Shown: piece by piece, positions 1 to 5,536 of the stretch
Layout of the letters: the number at the start of each line of letters is the position of its first letter
Numbering within the stretch: position 1 is the stretch's first letter
NCBI GenBank assembly: GCA_021463315.1
Contig: JAJTXO010000310.1
Span: 1 to 5,540, forward strand
Reading direction: 5' to 3'
DNA from: Caldilineales bacterium
GTDB lineage: Bacteria; Chloroflexota; Anaerolineae; JAAEKA01
Length of the DNA stretch: 5,540 bases
Translations under genes and position numbers: made by a program
Notes under the pieces: generated by a model
Seen by the model: only the letters and a program-made list of their open reading frames with translations
What the model was told of the DNA's origin: nothing
Databases searched by the model: none

Positions 1-482
1 TACTCGGCGTTGTGGTCGTCGAACACCAGGCGGGGCCGGCCGATGGGGATCGTGGGCAGGTTCTCCTTCTGCTGCGCGTTGCGCCACAGCGGGTGCTGCA
101 GCAGCCACAGGCCATAGGATGCCATCTCGATCCCTTCGATCTGCACCACGTCGTAGCGGTAGCGCTCCACCAGCATGCCCAGGCGGGCCTGGAAGGTCTC
201 GGAGGCCAGCCGCAGGCCCATGTCGGGCAAGGGGGAACTCAGCGTCTTGAGGGCGCGGCTGGTCAACGAACGGGGCGCCGGCGCCGCGACCGCCTCTACC
301 AACGAGCAAAAGCGCGGCAGCGGCGAGTTGTCCGGCGGATTGTCCGTGCTGTTCTGAAAGCAGAGCAGGTGGATCTCGTAGTCGCCAGCCAGGTTGGCCA
401 GCAGATTATAGTTGCGGATCGTGGTGCCCTGGTGGGGCGGATAGGGCACCTGAGGCGCCAGGAACAGCAGGCGGTGGGTCAT
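1..482 (-). CDS. Glycosyltransferase family 4, N-terminal part (cut by window edge)
   Basis: Reading leftward from an ATG at 482, the frame stays open for 160 codons and runs off the window, so the C-terminal half (nucleotide-sugar binding) is not visible. The protein starts MTHRLLFLAPQVPYPPHQGT and continues with IRNYNLLANLA (residues 22-32). This is the glycine/arginine N-terminal loop typical of GT-B fold family-4 enzymes with a P-Y-P-P-x-x-G motif. DVVQIEGIEM (about 111-120) and FDDHNAE (154-160) match the usual 'D-x-HN-x-E' segment of the acceptor-side domain. An AGGA Shine-Dalgarno at 491-494 lies 8 nt before the ATG, which supports this start. The gene overlaps the upstream glycosyltransferase by 4 nt (ATGA), so the two are very likely one transcript and translationally coupled. 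Family knowledge suggests transfer of a sugar to a lipid-linked or polysaccharide acceptor at the inner membrane face. Donor and acceptor cannot be read from the sequence. Confidence 0.85.
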   Translation of the reverse strand, partial: MTHRLLFLAPQVPYPPHQGTTIRNYNLLANLAGDYEIHLLCFQNSTDNPPDNSPLPRFCSLVEAVAAPAPRSLTSRALKTLSSPLPDMGLRLASETFQARLGMLVERYRYDVVQIEGIEMASYGLWLLQHPLWRNAQQKENLPTIPIGRPRLVFDDHNAE

Positions 483-1624
483 GGCGCGTTTCCTGGCTGC
501 TGACACGCAGCCTGGTAGACCGCCAGCGTCTCCTGCGCGGTGCGCTCCCAGGAGAAAGTGCGCGCCCGCGCCAGGCCTTTGGTCCGCAGGCCGTCGCGCA
601 GGCTCTCGTCGGTCAAGATCCGATGCAGCGCCACAGCCAGCGCCTCATCGTCGTTGGGATCGATCAGCAGCGCGGCGTCGCCCACCACCTCCGGCAGGCT
701 GGAGACGTTAGAGACCACCACCGGCGTGCCGCAGGCCATCGCCTCCAGCGGCGGCAGGCCAAAGCCCTCGTAGTGGGCGGGATGCGCCAGACAGCAGGCC
801 AGGTTGTAGAGATAGAGCAAGTCGCCGTTCTGCACCCGGCCCAGAAAGGTGACGTGGCGCTGCAAGTCCAACTGTTCCACCTTCTCGAAGATCTGATCGG
901 CCAGCCAGCCGGTGGCGCCGGCCAACACCAGGCCCACATCGGTCTTGTAGGAATCCAGCAGCCGGCGATAGGCCAGCAGCAGGGTGGCGATGTTCTTGCG
1001 CGGCTCGATGGTGCTGACGAAGAGGATGAAGCGCTCGGGCAGGGGGAACTTGCTGCCGATGGACGCCAGCGCCTCGGCCCGCGGCATGGGGCGGTAGAGC
1101 GGGTCCGCGGCCTCGTGAACCACCGTGATCTTATCGCGCGGCGCGCCCAGCAGCTTGACCAGGTCGTTCTTGGTGCTTTCAGAGACCGCGATGATGCGGT
1201 CCGCGCGCTCCACCGCGGCCTCCACCTGGCCGTAATAGCGCGCGCTCTCCTCGGTCAGGAAATGCGGCCAGCGCAGGAAGGCGAGATCGTGGACCGTGAT
1301 CACCGACTTGAAGCCATGCAGGCGCAGCGGCGGAATGAAATCGGTGCTGTGCAGCAGGTCAAGGTTCAGGCGGCGCAGGGCAGGAACGAGCTTGAACTCC
1401 ACTGCCAGCGCTTCCTGCTCCCAGCGGTGATGGCTGGGCGTCCAGATGCTGCGCCGCTGAACGTGCGGCTCGTCCACCAACGTGCGGCGGTCCTTGCGGC
1501 TCTGCAACAGCACGTACTGGTTGGTCCGGTCCAGGCGCGCCAAAGCCTGCGCCAGGTGGATGGCATATTGGCCGATTCCCGCGCCTGTGTAGTGGGCGAT
1601 ACGAGCGTCGATTGCGATACGCAT
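479..1624 (-). CDS. Glycosyltransferase family 4 (mannosyltransferase-like), complete
   Basis: This 381-residue protein starts MRIAIDARIAHYTGAGIGQY, the classic N-terminal beta strand and G-x-G-I-G-x-Y loop of GT4 enzymes. Further family signatures are HSTDFIPPL (residues 92-100), VHDLAFLRWP (111-120), DRIIAVSESTKNDL (142-155), the start of the C-terminal Rossmann domain FILFVSTIEPRKN (199-211), VTFLGRV (258-264), and the donor-binding E-x7-E motif EGFGLPPLE (286-294) followed by ACGTPVVVSNVSSLPEV. Length and domain order are normal for the family. Start choice: the frame extends to a TTG at 1633 and an ATG at 1627, but homologues typically begin at 'MRI-ID-R', so ATG 1624 is preferred. No convincing Shine-Dalgarno precedes any of the three. 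Its TGA overlaps the next gene's ATG. The pair looks like part of a surface-glycan or exopolysaccharide cluster continuing to the left. The sugar specificity is unknown, and 'mannosyltransferase-like' is only the commonest annotation for this subfamily. Confidence 0.93.
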   Translation of the reverse strand: MRIAIDARIAHYTGAGIGQYAIHLAQALARLDRTNQYVLLQSRKDRRTLVDEPHVQRRSIWTPSHHRWEQEALAVEFKLVPALRRLNLDLLHSTDFIPPLRLHGFKSVITVHDLAFLRWPHFLTEESARYYGQVEAAVERADRIIAVSESTKNDLVKLLGAPRDKITVVHEAADPLYRPMPRAEALASIGSKFPLPERFILFVSTIEPRKNIATLLLAYRRLLDSYKTDVGLVLAGATGWLADQIFEKVEQLDLQRHVTFLGRVQNGDLLYLYNLACCLAHPAHYEGFGLPPLEAMACGTPVVVSNVSSLPEVVGDAALLIDPNDDEALAVALHRILTDESLRDGLRTKGLARARTFSWERTAQETLAVYQAACQQPGNAP

Positions 1625-1648
1625 CATGAACAACGAACTGCTAAGAAG

Positions 1649-1729
1649 AGAATATCCGTATCATCTCAAAAAGCCGGGGCCGAGACTTCGGAAGTCTTCC
1701 CCAATCTATTGAGATGATACGAATATCCT
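1649..1729 (-). repeat. Long imperfect inverted repeat / RNA hairpin in the glycosyltransferase leader
   Basis: Arms 1649-1669 and 1709-1729 are inverted copies over 21 positions with two mismatches (1651/1727 and 1656/1722). In RNA of the minus strand both become G-U wobbles, giving an unbroken 21-bp helix. In plus-strand RNA they are A-C clashes. Inside, GGGG/CCCC (1676-1679 with 1699-1702) and a 6-bp stem (1683-1688 with 1692-1697, loop 1689-1691) stack further, separated by 6-nt internal loops on each side. The hairpin lies 25 nt upstream of the glycosyltransferase ATG at 1624, and directly after the U-tract of the predicted terminator. Either a structured 5' leader of the leftward operon or a small dispersed palindromic element (MITE/REP-like) would fit. 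There is no U-tract after it in either direction, so it is not itself an intrinsic terminator. Confidence 0.8.
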
Positions 1730-1732
1730 GAT

Positions 1733-1767
1733 AAAAAAAAGACCTCCATACCTGACCAGCATGGAGG
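1733..1767 (-). terminator. Intrinsic-terminator-like hairpin upstream of the glycosyltransferase operon (possible attenuator)
   Basis: On the minus strand CCTCCAT (1767-1761) and ATGGAGG (1749-1743) form a 7-bp stem around an 11-nt loop, followed by TC and eight T residues (1740-1733). This is the layout of a Rho-independent terminator for leftward transcription. It lies downstream of the predicted leftward promoter and upstream of the gene, not after any gene, which suggests attenuation or a roughly 50-nt terminated RNA. A competing short hairpin (GGCG 1777-1774 with CGCC 1769-1766) would take up the first two bases of the terminator stem. The stem is short with four G-C pairs, so strength is uncertain. 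Confidence 0.65.
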
Positions 1768-1788
1768 CGACGCCGCCTGACCGGAGCT

Positions 1789-1817
1789 ACTATACCATAG
1801 ACAGATGCCTGTTGCAA
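1789..1817 (-). promoter_or_regulatory. Sigma-70-type promoter reading left into the glycosyltransferase operon
   Basis: On the minus strand TTGCAA (-35, 1817-1812) is separated by exactly 17 nt from TATAGT (-10, 1794-1789). A TGG directly before the -10 box makes it an extended -10. Transcription would begin near 1780-1784, giving a leader of about 160 nt before the ATG at 1624 that contains the terminator-like hairpin and the long inverted repeat. This is motif-based and untested. Confidence 0.65.
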
Positions 1818-1847
1818 GTTTATCTGGCCTGTCGGCCCGCCGGTCGC

Positions 1848-1876
1848 TTGTCGGGGATGTTGACCCATGCTATAAT
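1848..1876 (+). promoter_or_regulatory. Sigma-70-type promoter reading right into yqeY
   Basis: TTGTCG (-35, 1848-1853, four of six consensus bases) and a perfect TATAAT (-10, 1871-1876) are spaced by 17 nt, with TGC just before the -10 (extended -10). Transcription would start around 1882-1884, leaving a short leader of about 36 nt that contains a GGAG Shine-Dalgarno at 1910-1913. It is back-to-back with the leftward promoter, with about 30 bp between the two -35 boxes. TTGACC at 1859-1864 looks like a -35 but is only 6 nt from the -10, so it is not used in this call. Confidence 0.7.
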
Positions 1877-1918
1877 CTGCGCATTCCTCTGAACCGACCG
1901 AACCGCCACGGAGTCGCC

Positions 1919-2380
1919 ATGAGCTACCTGGAACAACTAGACCACGACTTGAAAGAAGCGATGCTGGCACGCGATGAAACTCGCAAGCGCACCTTGCGTC
2001 TGGTCAAGGCGGCCATCGCCTACGCCCAGATCGAGAAACGCACCGCCGGAGACCAGACGGCCACCTTGAGCGATGCCGAAGTGCTTCAGGTGCTCACCAA
2101 GCAAGCCCGCCAACGCCGCGACTCGATTGCTGAGTTCAGCAAGGCTGGCCGGCTGGACCTGGTGGCCGAAGAGCAGGCCGAGCTGGCCATTCTGGAGCCC
2201 TATCTGCCCAGGCAGCTTGATGCAGCGGAAGTCCGCGCCATCGTCCAGCAGGCGATCGCCGACACGGGAGCCAGCGGCCCCAAGGACATGGGTCGGGTCA
2301 TGTCCGCGGCTATGGCGCGGGTGCAGGGCTTGGCCGATGGCCAGGTCGTGAGCCGGTTTGCCCGCGAGCTGCTGGCCTAA
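1919..2380 (+). CDS. yqeY: GatB/YqeY domain protein
   Basis: This 153-residue protein of the YqeY family is close to the family's usual length of about 150. It begins with the helical segment MSYLEQLDHDLKEAMLARDE and carries the hallmark stretches KQARQRRDSIAEF (61-73), EPYLPRQL (93-100) and GPKDMGRVM (120-128), ending in the small helical domain that resembles the tail of GatB. The GatB tail contributes to tRNA binding in Asp/Glu-tRNA amidotransferase. The stand-alone protein has no well-established reaction, and a tRNA-related role is inferred from homology. ATG 1919 is chosen over an upstream in-frame ATG at 1805. GGAG ends 5 nt before 1919, the homology starts there, and the upstream extension would cover the promoter. 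In many Gram-positive genomes yqeY lies near pgpH, ybeY and dgkA, as here. Confidence 0.93.
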   Translation: MSYLEQLDHDLKEAMLARDETRKRTLRLVKAAIAYAQIEKRTAGDQTATLSDAEVLQVLTKQARQRRDSIAEFSKAGRLDLVAEEQAELAILEPYLPRQLDAAEVRAIVQQAIADTGASGPKDMGRVMSAAMARVQGLADGQVVSRFARELLA

Positions 2381-2387
2381 GTACCTG

Positions 2388-2490
2388 TCCGCAGTCAACT
2401 TGGCGGGTTGGCTCGGTCGGAGACCGGCCAAAGCGCGAACGCGCGTTGGCTCGGTCGGAGACCGGCCAAAGCGCGGCAGTTGACTGCGGA
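2388..2490. repeat. About 103-bp element with 13-bp perfect terminal inverted repeats
   Basis: TCCGCAGTCAACT (2388-2400) and AGTTGACTGCGGA (2478-2490) are perfect inverted copies. They enclose two near-identical hairpin units (2407-2437 and 2445-2475). In plus-strand RNA the ends could extend by a G-U and a U-A pair (2387/2491, 2386/2492). The element fills most of the 147-bp gap between yqeY and pgpH. No clean target-site duplication flanks it and no U-tract follows it, so neither a fresh insertion nor an intrinsic terminator is shown. It could be a MITE-like repeat, a processing site, or a folded mRNA spacer. I see no -10 box for a separate pgpH promoter here. Confidence 0.8.
2407..2475. 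repeat. 38-nt tandem repeat, about 1.8 copies, each copy a hairpin
   Basis: The 31-nt stretches at 2407-2437 and 2445-2475 are identical and offset by 38 nt. Each folds as TTGGC + CGGTC pairing with GACCG + GCCAA: a 10-bp stem with one bulged T and a GGA loop. The linker contains the perfect palindrome AACGCGCGTT (2438-2447). Exact identity over 31 nt suggests recent duplication or ongoing copy-number change. Confidence 0.88.
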
Positions 2491-2527
2491 TAAGCGCTAA
2501 GCCGCCCCAGCGCAGGCGATACATGCC

Positions 2528-4711
2528 ATGAACTCCTCCAACGCAGCCCCTCTGTTCCCAGACGCCGCGGCCAAGCCGGCGCGTTCTGTGCGTTCCGCGC
2601 TCTTGCTGCTGATTCTTGGCGTGATCTTCGTGGCCGGTACGACTCTGGCCTTGGTGATCCAGTGGCCCGTTATGGGACAGTACACGCTGCGGGTGGGTGA
2701 TGTCAGCCCCTTCGACATTCGCTCGCCCCAGTTGATCGAATATCTGAGCGAGGTTCAGACCGAAGAGGCGCGCGTGCAGGCCGAGCGCCGGGTGGCGGAT
2801 ATCTATGAACCAGCGCATCGGGTGCGCAGCGAACAGTTGGCGCGCGCCAAGGAGATCGTAGCGCTGATCCAGGCCACGCGCGCGGACGAGGCCGCCACGG
2901 CCGAACAAAAGCTGCAAACCCTGAGCAGCCTGCCCGACGTTCAACTGGAGGCGGAGGAGTGGCAGACGCTGTTGGCGCTGGACGAGGAAAGCTGGCTGCG
3001 GGTGGCCGATGAGGTGCCCACCGTGCTCAGCTTCGTCCTGTTGAGCGAGATCCGAGACAGCCAGTTGGCCGCCATTCGCCGCCAGGTTCCCTCCTTTGTG
3101 GATCTGGTCGACGAGAATGAAGCGCGTGTCGCCATTGCCCTGGTGCGCAGCCTGACCAAGCCCAACACCATCTTCAACGAAGAGCGCACGCTGGCCCTGC
3201 GCGCCGAGGCGCGGGCGGCCGTCACCCCGCAGATCGAACGCTATGAAGAGGGAGAGATCATCATCCGCACCGGCGATCTGGTCACCGCGCGCCATATCGA
3301 GGTCTTGCAGGCGCTGGGGCTGAACCAGCCCGGCTGGGATTGGTGGCGGCTGGTCACAGCGATCATCATCGCCACTGTCTTGGCGGTGATCTTTGGCCTC
3401 TACGCCTTCACCCGCGGCGCGCCGGAGGCGGTGCGGCTCAAAAACATGGGCCTGTTGGTCGCCCTGCTGCTGGCATTCCTGCTGCTGGCCAAGTTTATGA
3501 TCCCTGGGCGCACGGTGCTGCCCTATCTCTTCCCCCTGGCTGCCGCGGCCATGTTGATCGGCGCGCTGCTCAGTCTGCCCATGGCGATTCTGAGCGTCGT
3601 CTATTTCGGCGTCATGATCGCCTATCTCAACGGCGGCCAGGTGGATCTCGTGGTCTACTGTATGCTGACCGCGCTGATCGGCGCGTTGGTGCTGCACAAG
3701 GGGGAGCGCATCAACACCTTCGTGGTGGCCGGCGCGGCCGTCAGCGGCGCCAGTATAGCGCTGCTGCTGGCCTTCAACCTGCCTTTCGGCCGCATCGATC
3801 TGACCGGCATGATCCAACTGGCGCTGGCTGGCCTGGCCAACGGCGCGGTCGCGGCCAGCATCACCCTGATCGGCTTCTACCTGCTGGGGGCCATCTTCGA
3901 CATCGCCACACCGCTGCGCCTGATGGAGCTGGCCCGGCCCAACCATCCCCTGCTGCGGGAGCTGGTCACCAAGGCGCCGGGCACCTACCACCATTCGCTG
4001 CTGGTCAGCAACCTGGCGGAACAGGCGGCCGAAGCCATCGGCGCGGATGCCTTCCTGACCCGCGTCGGCGCCTACTATCACGACGTGGGCAAGATCAACC
4101 GCCCCTATTTCTTCGTGGAAAACCGCATGCAGGGGATCGATCCCCACAGCCAGCTCGACCCCTGGTCCAGCGCCCGCATCATCATCAACCACGTCAAGGA
4201 CGGCGACGAGCTGGCCCGGCGCCACAAGCTGCCCCACCGGGTGCGCGACTTCATCCTGGAACATCAGGGCGCGGGCCTGGTGAAAGTCTTCTATCACGAA
4301 GCGCAGAAGACCGCCGCCCCCGATCCGGTCGACGAGAAAGATTTTCGCTATCCCGGACCCAAACCGAGCAGCCGCGAGACCGCGCTGGTGATGCTGGCCG
4401 ACAGCTGCGAAAGCGCCGTGCGCGCGGTGCGGCCCGACAGCCAGGCCGGCATCGACGAGCTGGTGCGCAAGATCATCAACCAGAAGCTGATCGAGGGCGA
4501 GCTGTCGCAGAGCCCGCTCACTTTGACCGACCTGGAGACCACCCGGCGCATCTTTGTCCAGACGCTGCAAGGCGCCCACCACCCGCGCATCGCCTATCCC
4601 GAAGCCGTGACAGCCAAAATGCCAGCGCCCGGCGACGCAGAACCGCGATCGCCCCAGATTCCCGAACCGAACTCCGATGAATCCCCCCACTCCCAGCCCG
4701 CCACCAGCTAA
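2528..4711 (+). CDS. pgpH: PgpH-type 7TM-HD cyclic-di-AMP phosphodiesterase
   Basis: The 727-residue membrane protein has the full PgpH architecture and near-usual length (about 710-720 in Bacillus and Listeria). It has a cytoplasmic N-terminus, TM1 (about 22-45), a large extracytoplasmic 7TMR-HDED domain (about 48-272), a block of hydrophobic helices (about 274-460), and a cytoplasmic HD domain (about 480-660) starting at PGTYHHSLLVSNLAE. The family hydrolyses c-di-AMP to pApA at a di-metal site. Visible ligands by family pattern are H489, H518-D519, H555, H579 and D625. The position after H579, normally a second histidine in 'HHG', is Q580 (codon CAG at 4265-4267). The rest of the HD core is intact (GAYYHDVGKINRPYFFVEN). 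The C-terminus (about 690-727) is a proline-rich, low-complexity tail that overlaps ybeY by 35 nt. Upstream, only a weak AGG at 2514-2516 precedes ATG 2528. Co-transcription from the yqeY promoter through the repeat element is likely. Activity is probable but not certain given Q580. Confidence 0.95.
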   Translation: MNSSNAAPLFPDAAAKPARSVRSALLLLILGVIFVAGTTLALVIQWPVMGQYTLRVGDVSPFDIRSPQLIEYLSEVQTEEARVQAERRVADIYEPAHRVRSEQLARAKEIVALIQATRADEAATAEQKLQTLSSLPDVQLEAEEWQTLLALDEESWLRVADEVPTVLSFVLLSEIRDSQLAAIRRQVPSFVDLVDENEARVAIALVRSLTKPNTIFNEERTLALRAEARAAVTPQIERYEEGEIIIRTGDLVTARHIEVLQALGLNQPGWDWWRLVTAIIIATVLAVIFGLYAFTRGAPEAVRLKNMGLLVALLLAFLLLAKFMIPGRTVLPYLFPLAAAAMLIGALLSLPMAILSVVYFGVMIAYLNGGQVDLVVYCMLTALIGALVLHKGERINTFVVAGAAVSGASIALLLAFNLPFGRIDLTGMIQLALAGLANGAVAASITLIGFYLLGAIFDIATPLRLMELARPNHPLLRELVTKAPGTYHHSLLVSNLAEQAAEAIGADAFLTRVGAYYHDVGKINRPYFFVENRMQGIDPHSQLDPWSSARIIINHVKDGDELARRHKLPHRVRDFILEHQGAGLVKVFYHEAQKTAAPDPVDEKDFRYPGPKPSSRETALVMLADSCESAVRAVRPDSQAGIDELVRKIINQKLIEGELSQSPLTLTDLETTRRIFVQTLQGAHHPRIAYPEAVTAKMPAPGDAEPRSPQIPEPNSDESPHSQPATS

Positions 4712-5171
4712 CATCGAACTTCAGATCGATCCTGCCTACCAGGAACGCGCGCCCGTCCAGCGCCTGCACCAGGCCATCGCGGCCACCCTACGCCACGGCG
4801 CCGCCGAGAACGCCGAATTGACCCTGGTCATCGCGGACGATACACTGTTAGCCCAGCTCAACCGCGACTATCGCGGCATCGACGCGCCCACCGACGTGCT
4901 CTCCTTCGCCGCGCACGACGAGAGCGAGAGCCAGGAGCTGTTTGTCACCGCGCCTGAAGCGCTCAACTACCTGGGGGATGTGATCATCTCCTTCCCCACC
5001 GCCGAGCGCCAGGCGGCCGCGGCCGGCCAAAGCGTAGCGGACGAGCTCTGCCTGCTGGCGGTGCATGGGGTGCTGCATCTGCTGGGCTACGACCATGCCA
5101 GCCCTGAGGAAGAGGCTGACATGTGGGCGCGCCAGGCGCAGATCCTGGCCTCCCTTCCCCCCAACGCATGA
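4677..5171 (+). CDS. ybeY: YbeY endoribonuclease / rRNA maturation factor
   Basis: This 164-residue protein has the zinc-binding signature H-x3-H-x5-H in HGVLHLLGYDH (H130, H134, H140), preceded by the family motifs LNRDYRGIDAPTDVLSF (61-77) and LGDVIIS (99-105). YbeY is a metal-dependent single-strand RNase acting in 16S rRNA 3'-end maturation and ribosome quality control in the cytoplasm. Recognisable homology starts at about residue 12 (NIELQID). The preceding proline-rich residues are encoded inside the overlap with pgpH. ATG 4677 is the only plausible upstream start. No Shine-Dalgarno is visible before it, so translation probably depends on ribosomes finishing pgpH. The TGA overlaps the dgkA ATG (ATGA, 5168-5171). 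Confidence 0.95.
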   Translation: MNPPTPSPPPANIELQIDPAYQERAPVQRLHQAIAATLRHGAAENAELTLVIADDTLLAQLNRDYRGIDAPTDVLSFAAHDESESQELFVTAPEALNYLGDVIISFPTAERQAAAAGQSVADELCLLAVHGVLHLLGYDHASPEEEADMWARQAQILASLPPNA

Positions 5172-5536
5172 AGAGTCGCAACCGCTGGCATTCCTTCAGC
5201 GCGGCCGCGCGCGGCGCAGCCTACACCCTTCGCACGCAACGCAACGCCTGGATCGAACTGGCCGCGGCGCTGCTGGCGGTGGTGGCCGGCCTCTGGCTGC
5301 GCATCGAGCCGCTGGCTTGGGCCGTGTTGGCCCTCACCATCGGCCTCATCCTGGCCCTGGAGGCGGTCAACAGCGCCATCGAGGCGCTGGTCGATCTGGT
5401 CTCGCCCGACTATCACGAGCTGGCGCGCATCGCCAAGGACTGCGCGGCCGGCGCGCTGCTCTTCGCCGTGCTGGGGGCCTTGGGGGTGGCGGCCGCCATC
5501 TTCGGCCCCCCCCTGGCCCAGATGCTCAGCCGCTGA
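5168..5536 (+). CDS. dgkA: Small integral-membrane lipid kinase (DgkA/undecaprenol kinase family)
   Basis: This 122-residue protein, of normal family length, begins MKSRNRWHSFSAAARGAAYT. Its membrane helices lie at about 30-46, 48-64 and 93-112. The active-site signature ALEAVNSAIEALVD (63-76), with E65, N68 and E72 in the spacing of the E. coli E69/N72/E76 residues, is followed by SPDYHELARIAKDCAAGA (K90, D91). The family phosphorylates diacylglycerol in proteobacteria and mainly undecaprenol in Gram-positives, recycling the carrier lipid for cell-wall and glycan synthesis. The 'IAKD-AAGA' form resembles the Gram-positive type, so undecaprenol kinase is the better guess. The frame extends upstream to 5123, but ATG 5168 is chosen because it matches the family start and forms the ATGA overlap with ybeY. 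No Shine-Dalgarno is seen. Translational coupling is likely. Confidence 0.94.
   Translation: MKSRNRWHSFSAAARGAAYTLRTQRNAWIELAAALLAVVAGLWLRIEPLAWAVLALTIGLILALEAVNSAIEALVDLVSPDYHELARIAKDCAAGALLFAVLGALGVAAAIFGPPLAQMLSR

Noticed and set aside
12..503. A plus-strand open frame over the left edge.
   Set aside because: It is antisense to the partial glycosyltransferase, which has a Shine-Dalgarno, family motifs and an ATGA overlap with its neighbour.
623..1717. A 364-codon plus-strand open frame.
   Set aside because: It is antisense to the complete glycosyltransferase and runs into the intergenic hairpin. Its composition is low-complexity, with no domain.
1706..1762. An 18-codon leader-peptide frame (minus strand, MLVRYGGLFFIRIFVSSQ) through the terminator hairpin.
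   Set aside because: It has no Shine-Dalgarno and no run of a single regulatory amino acid. Its ATG is part of the stem. Chance is more likely, though peptide-based attenuation is not excluded.
1823..1846. GGCC-rich short palindrome between the two -35 boxes as an operator.
   Set aside because: It has only 4-bp arms in GC-rich DNA, which is not distinguishable from background.
2388..2490. Repeat element as an intrinsic terminator of yqeY.
   Set aside because: No T-tract follows the stems on the plus strand, and no convergent gene would need it.
2378..2494. TAAG on both sides of the repeat element as a target-site duplication.
   Set aside because: The left TAAG is 6 nt away from the inverted repeat while the right one touches it, and four bases are too few to support the claim.
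2480..2523. TTGACT in the right inverted repeat as a -35 box for pgpH.
   Set aside because: The sequence 16-18 nt downstream is GC-rich with no -10 box. The nearest weak match is about 32 nt away.
3340..4680. A 446-codon plus-strand frame inside pgpH.
   Set aside because: It is an out-of-frame shadow of pgpH, rich in R, G, P and H.
1937..4714. A 925-codon open frame on the minus strand opposite yqeY and pgpH.
   Set aside because: It mirrors genes with clear family motifs on the plus strand. Its predicted protein is compositionally odd (rich in Q, H, G, R) with no recognisable domain, as expected for antisense frames in GC-rich DNA.
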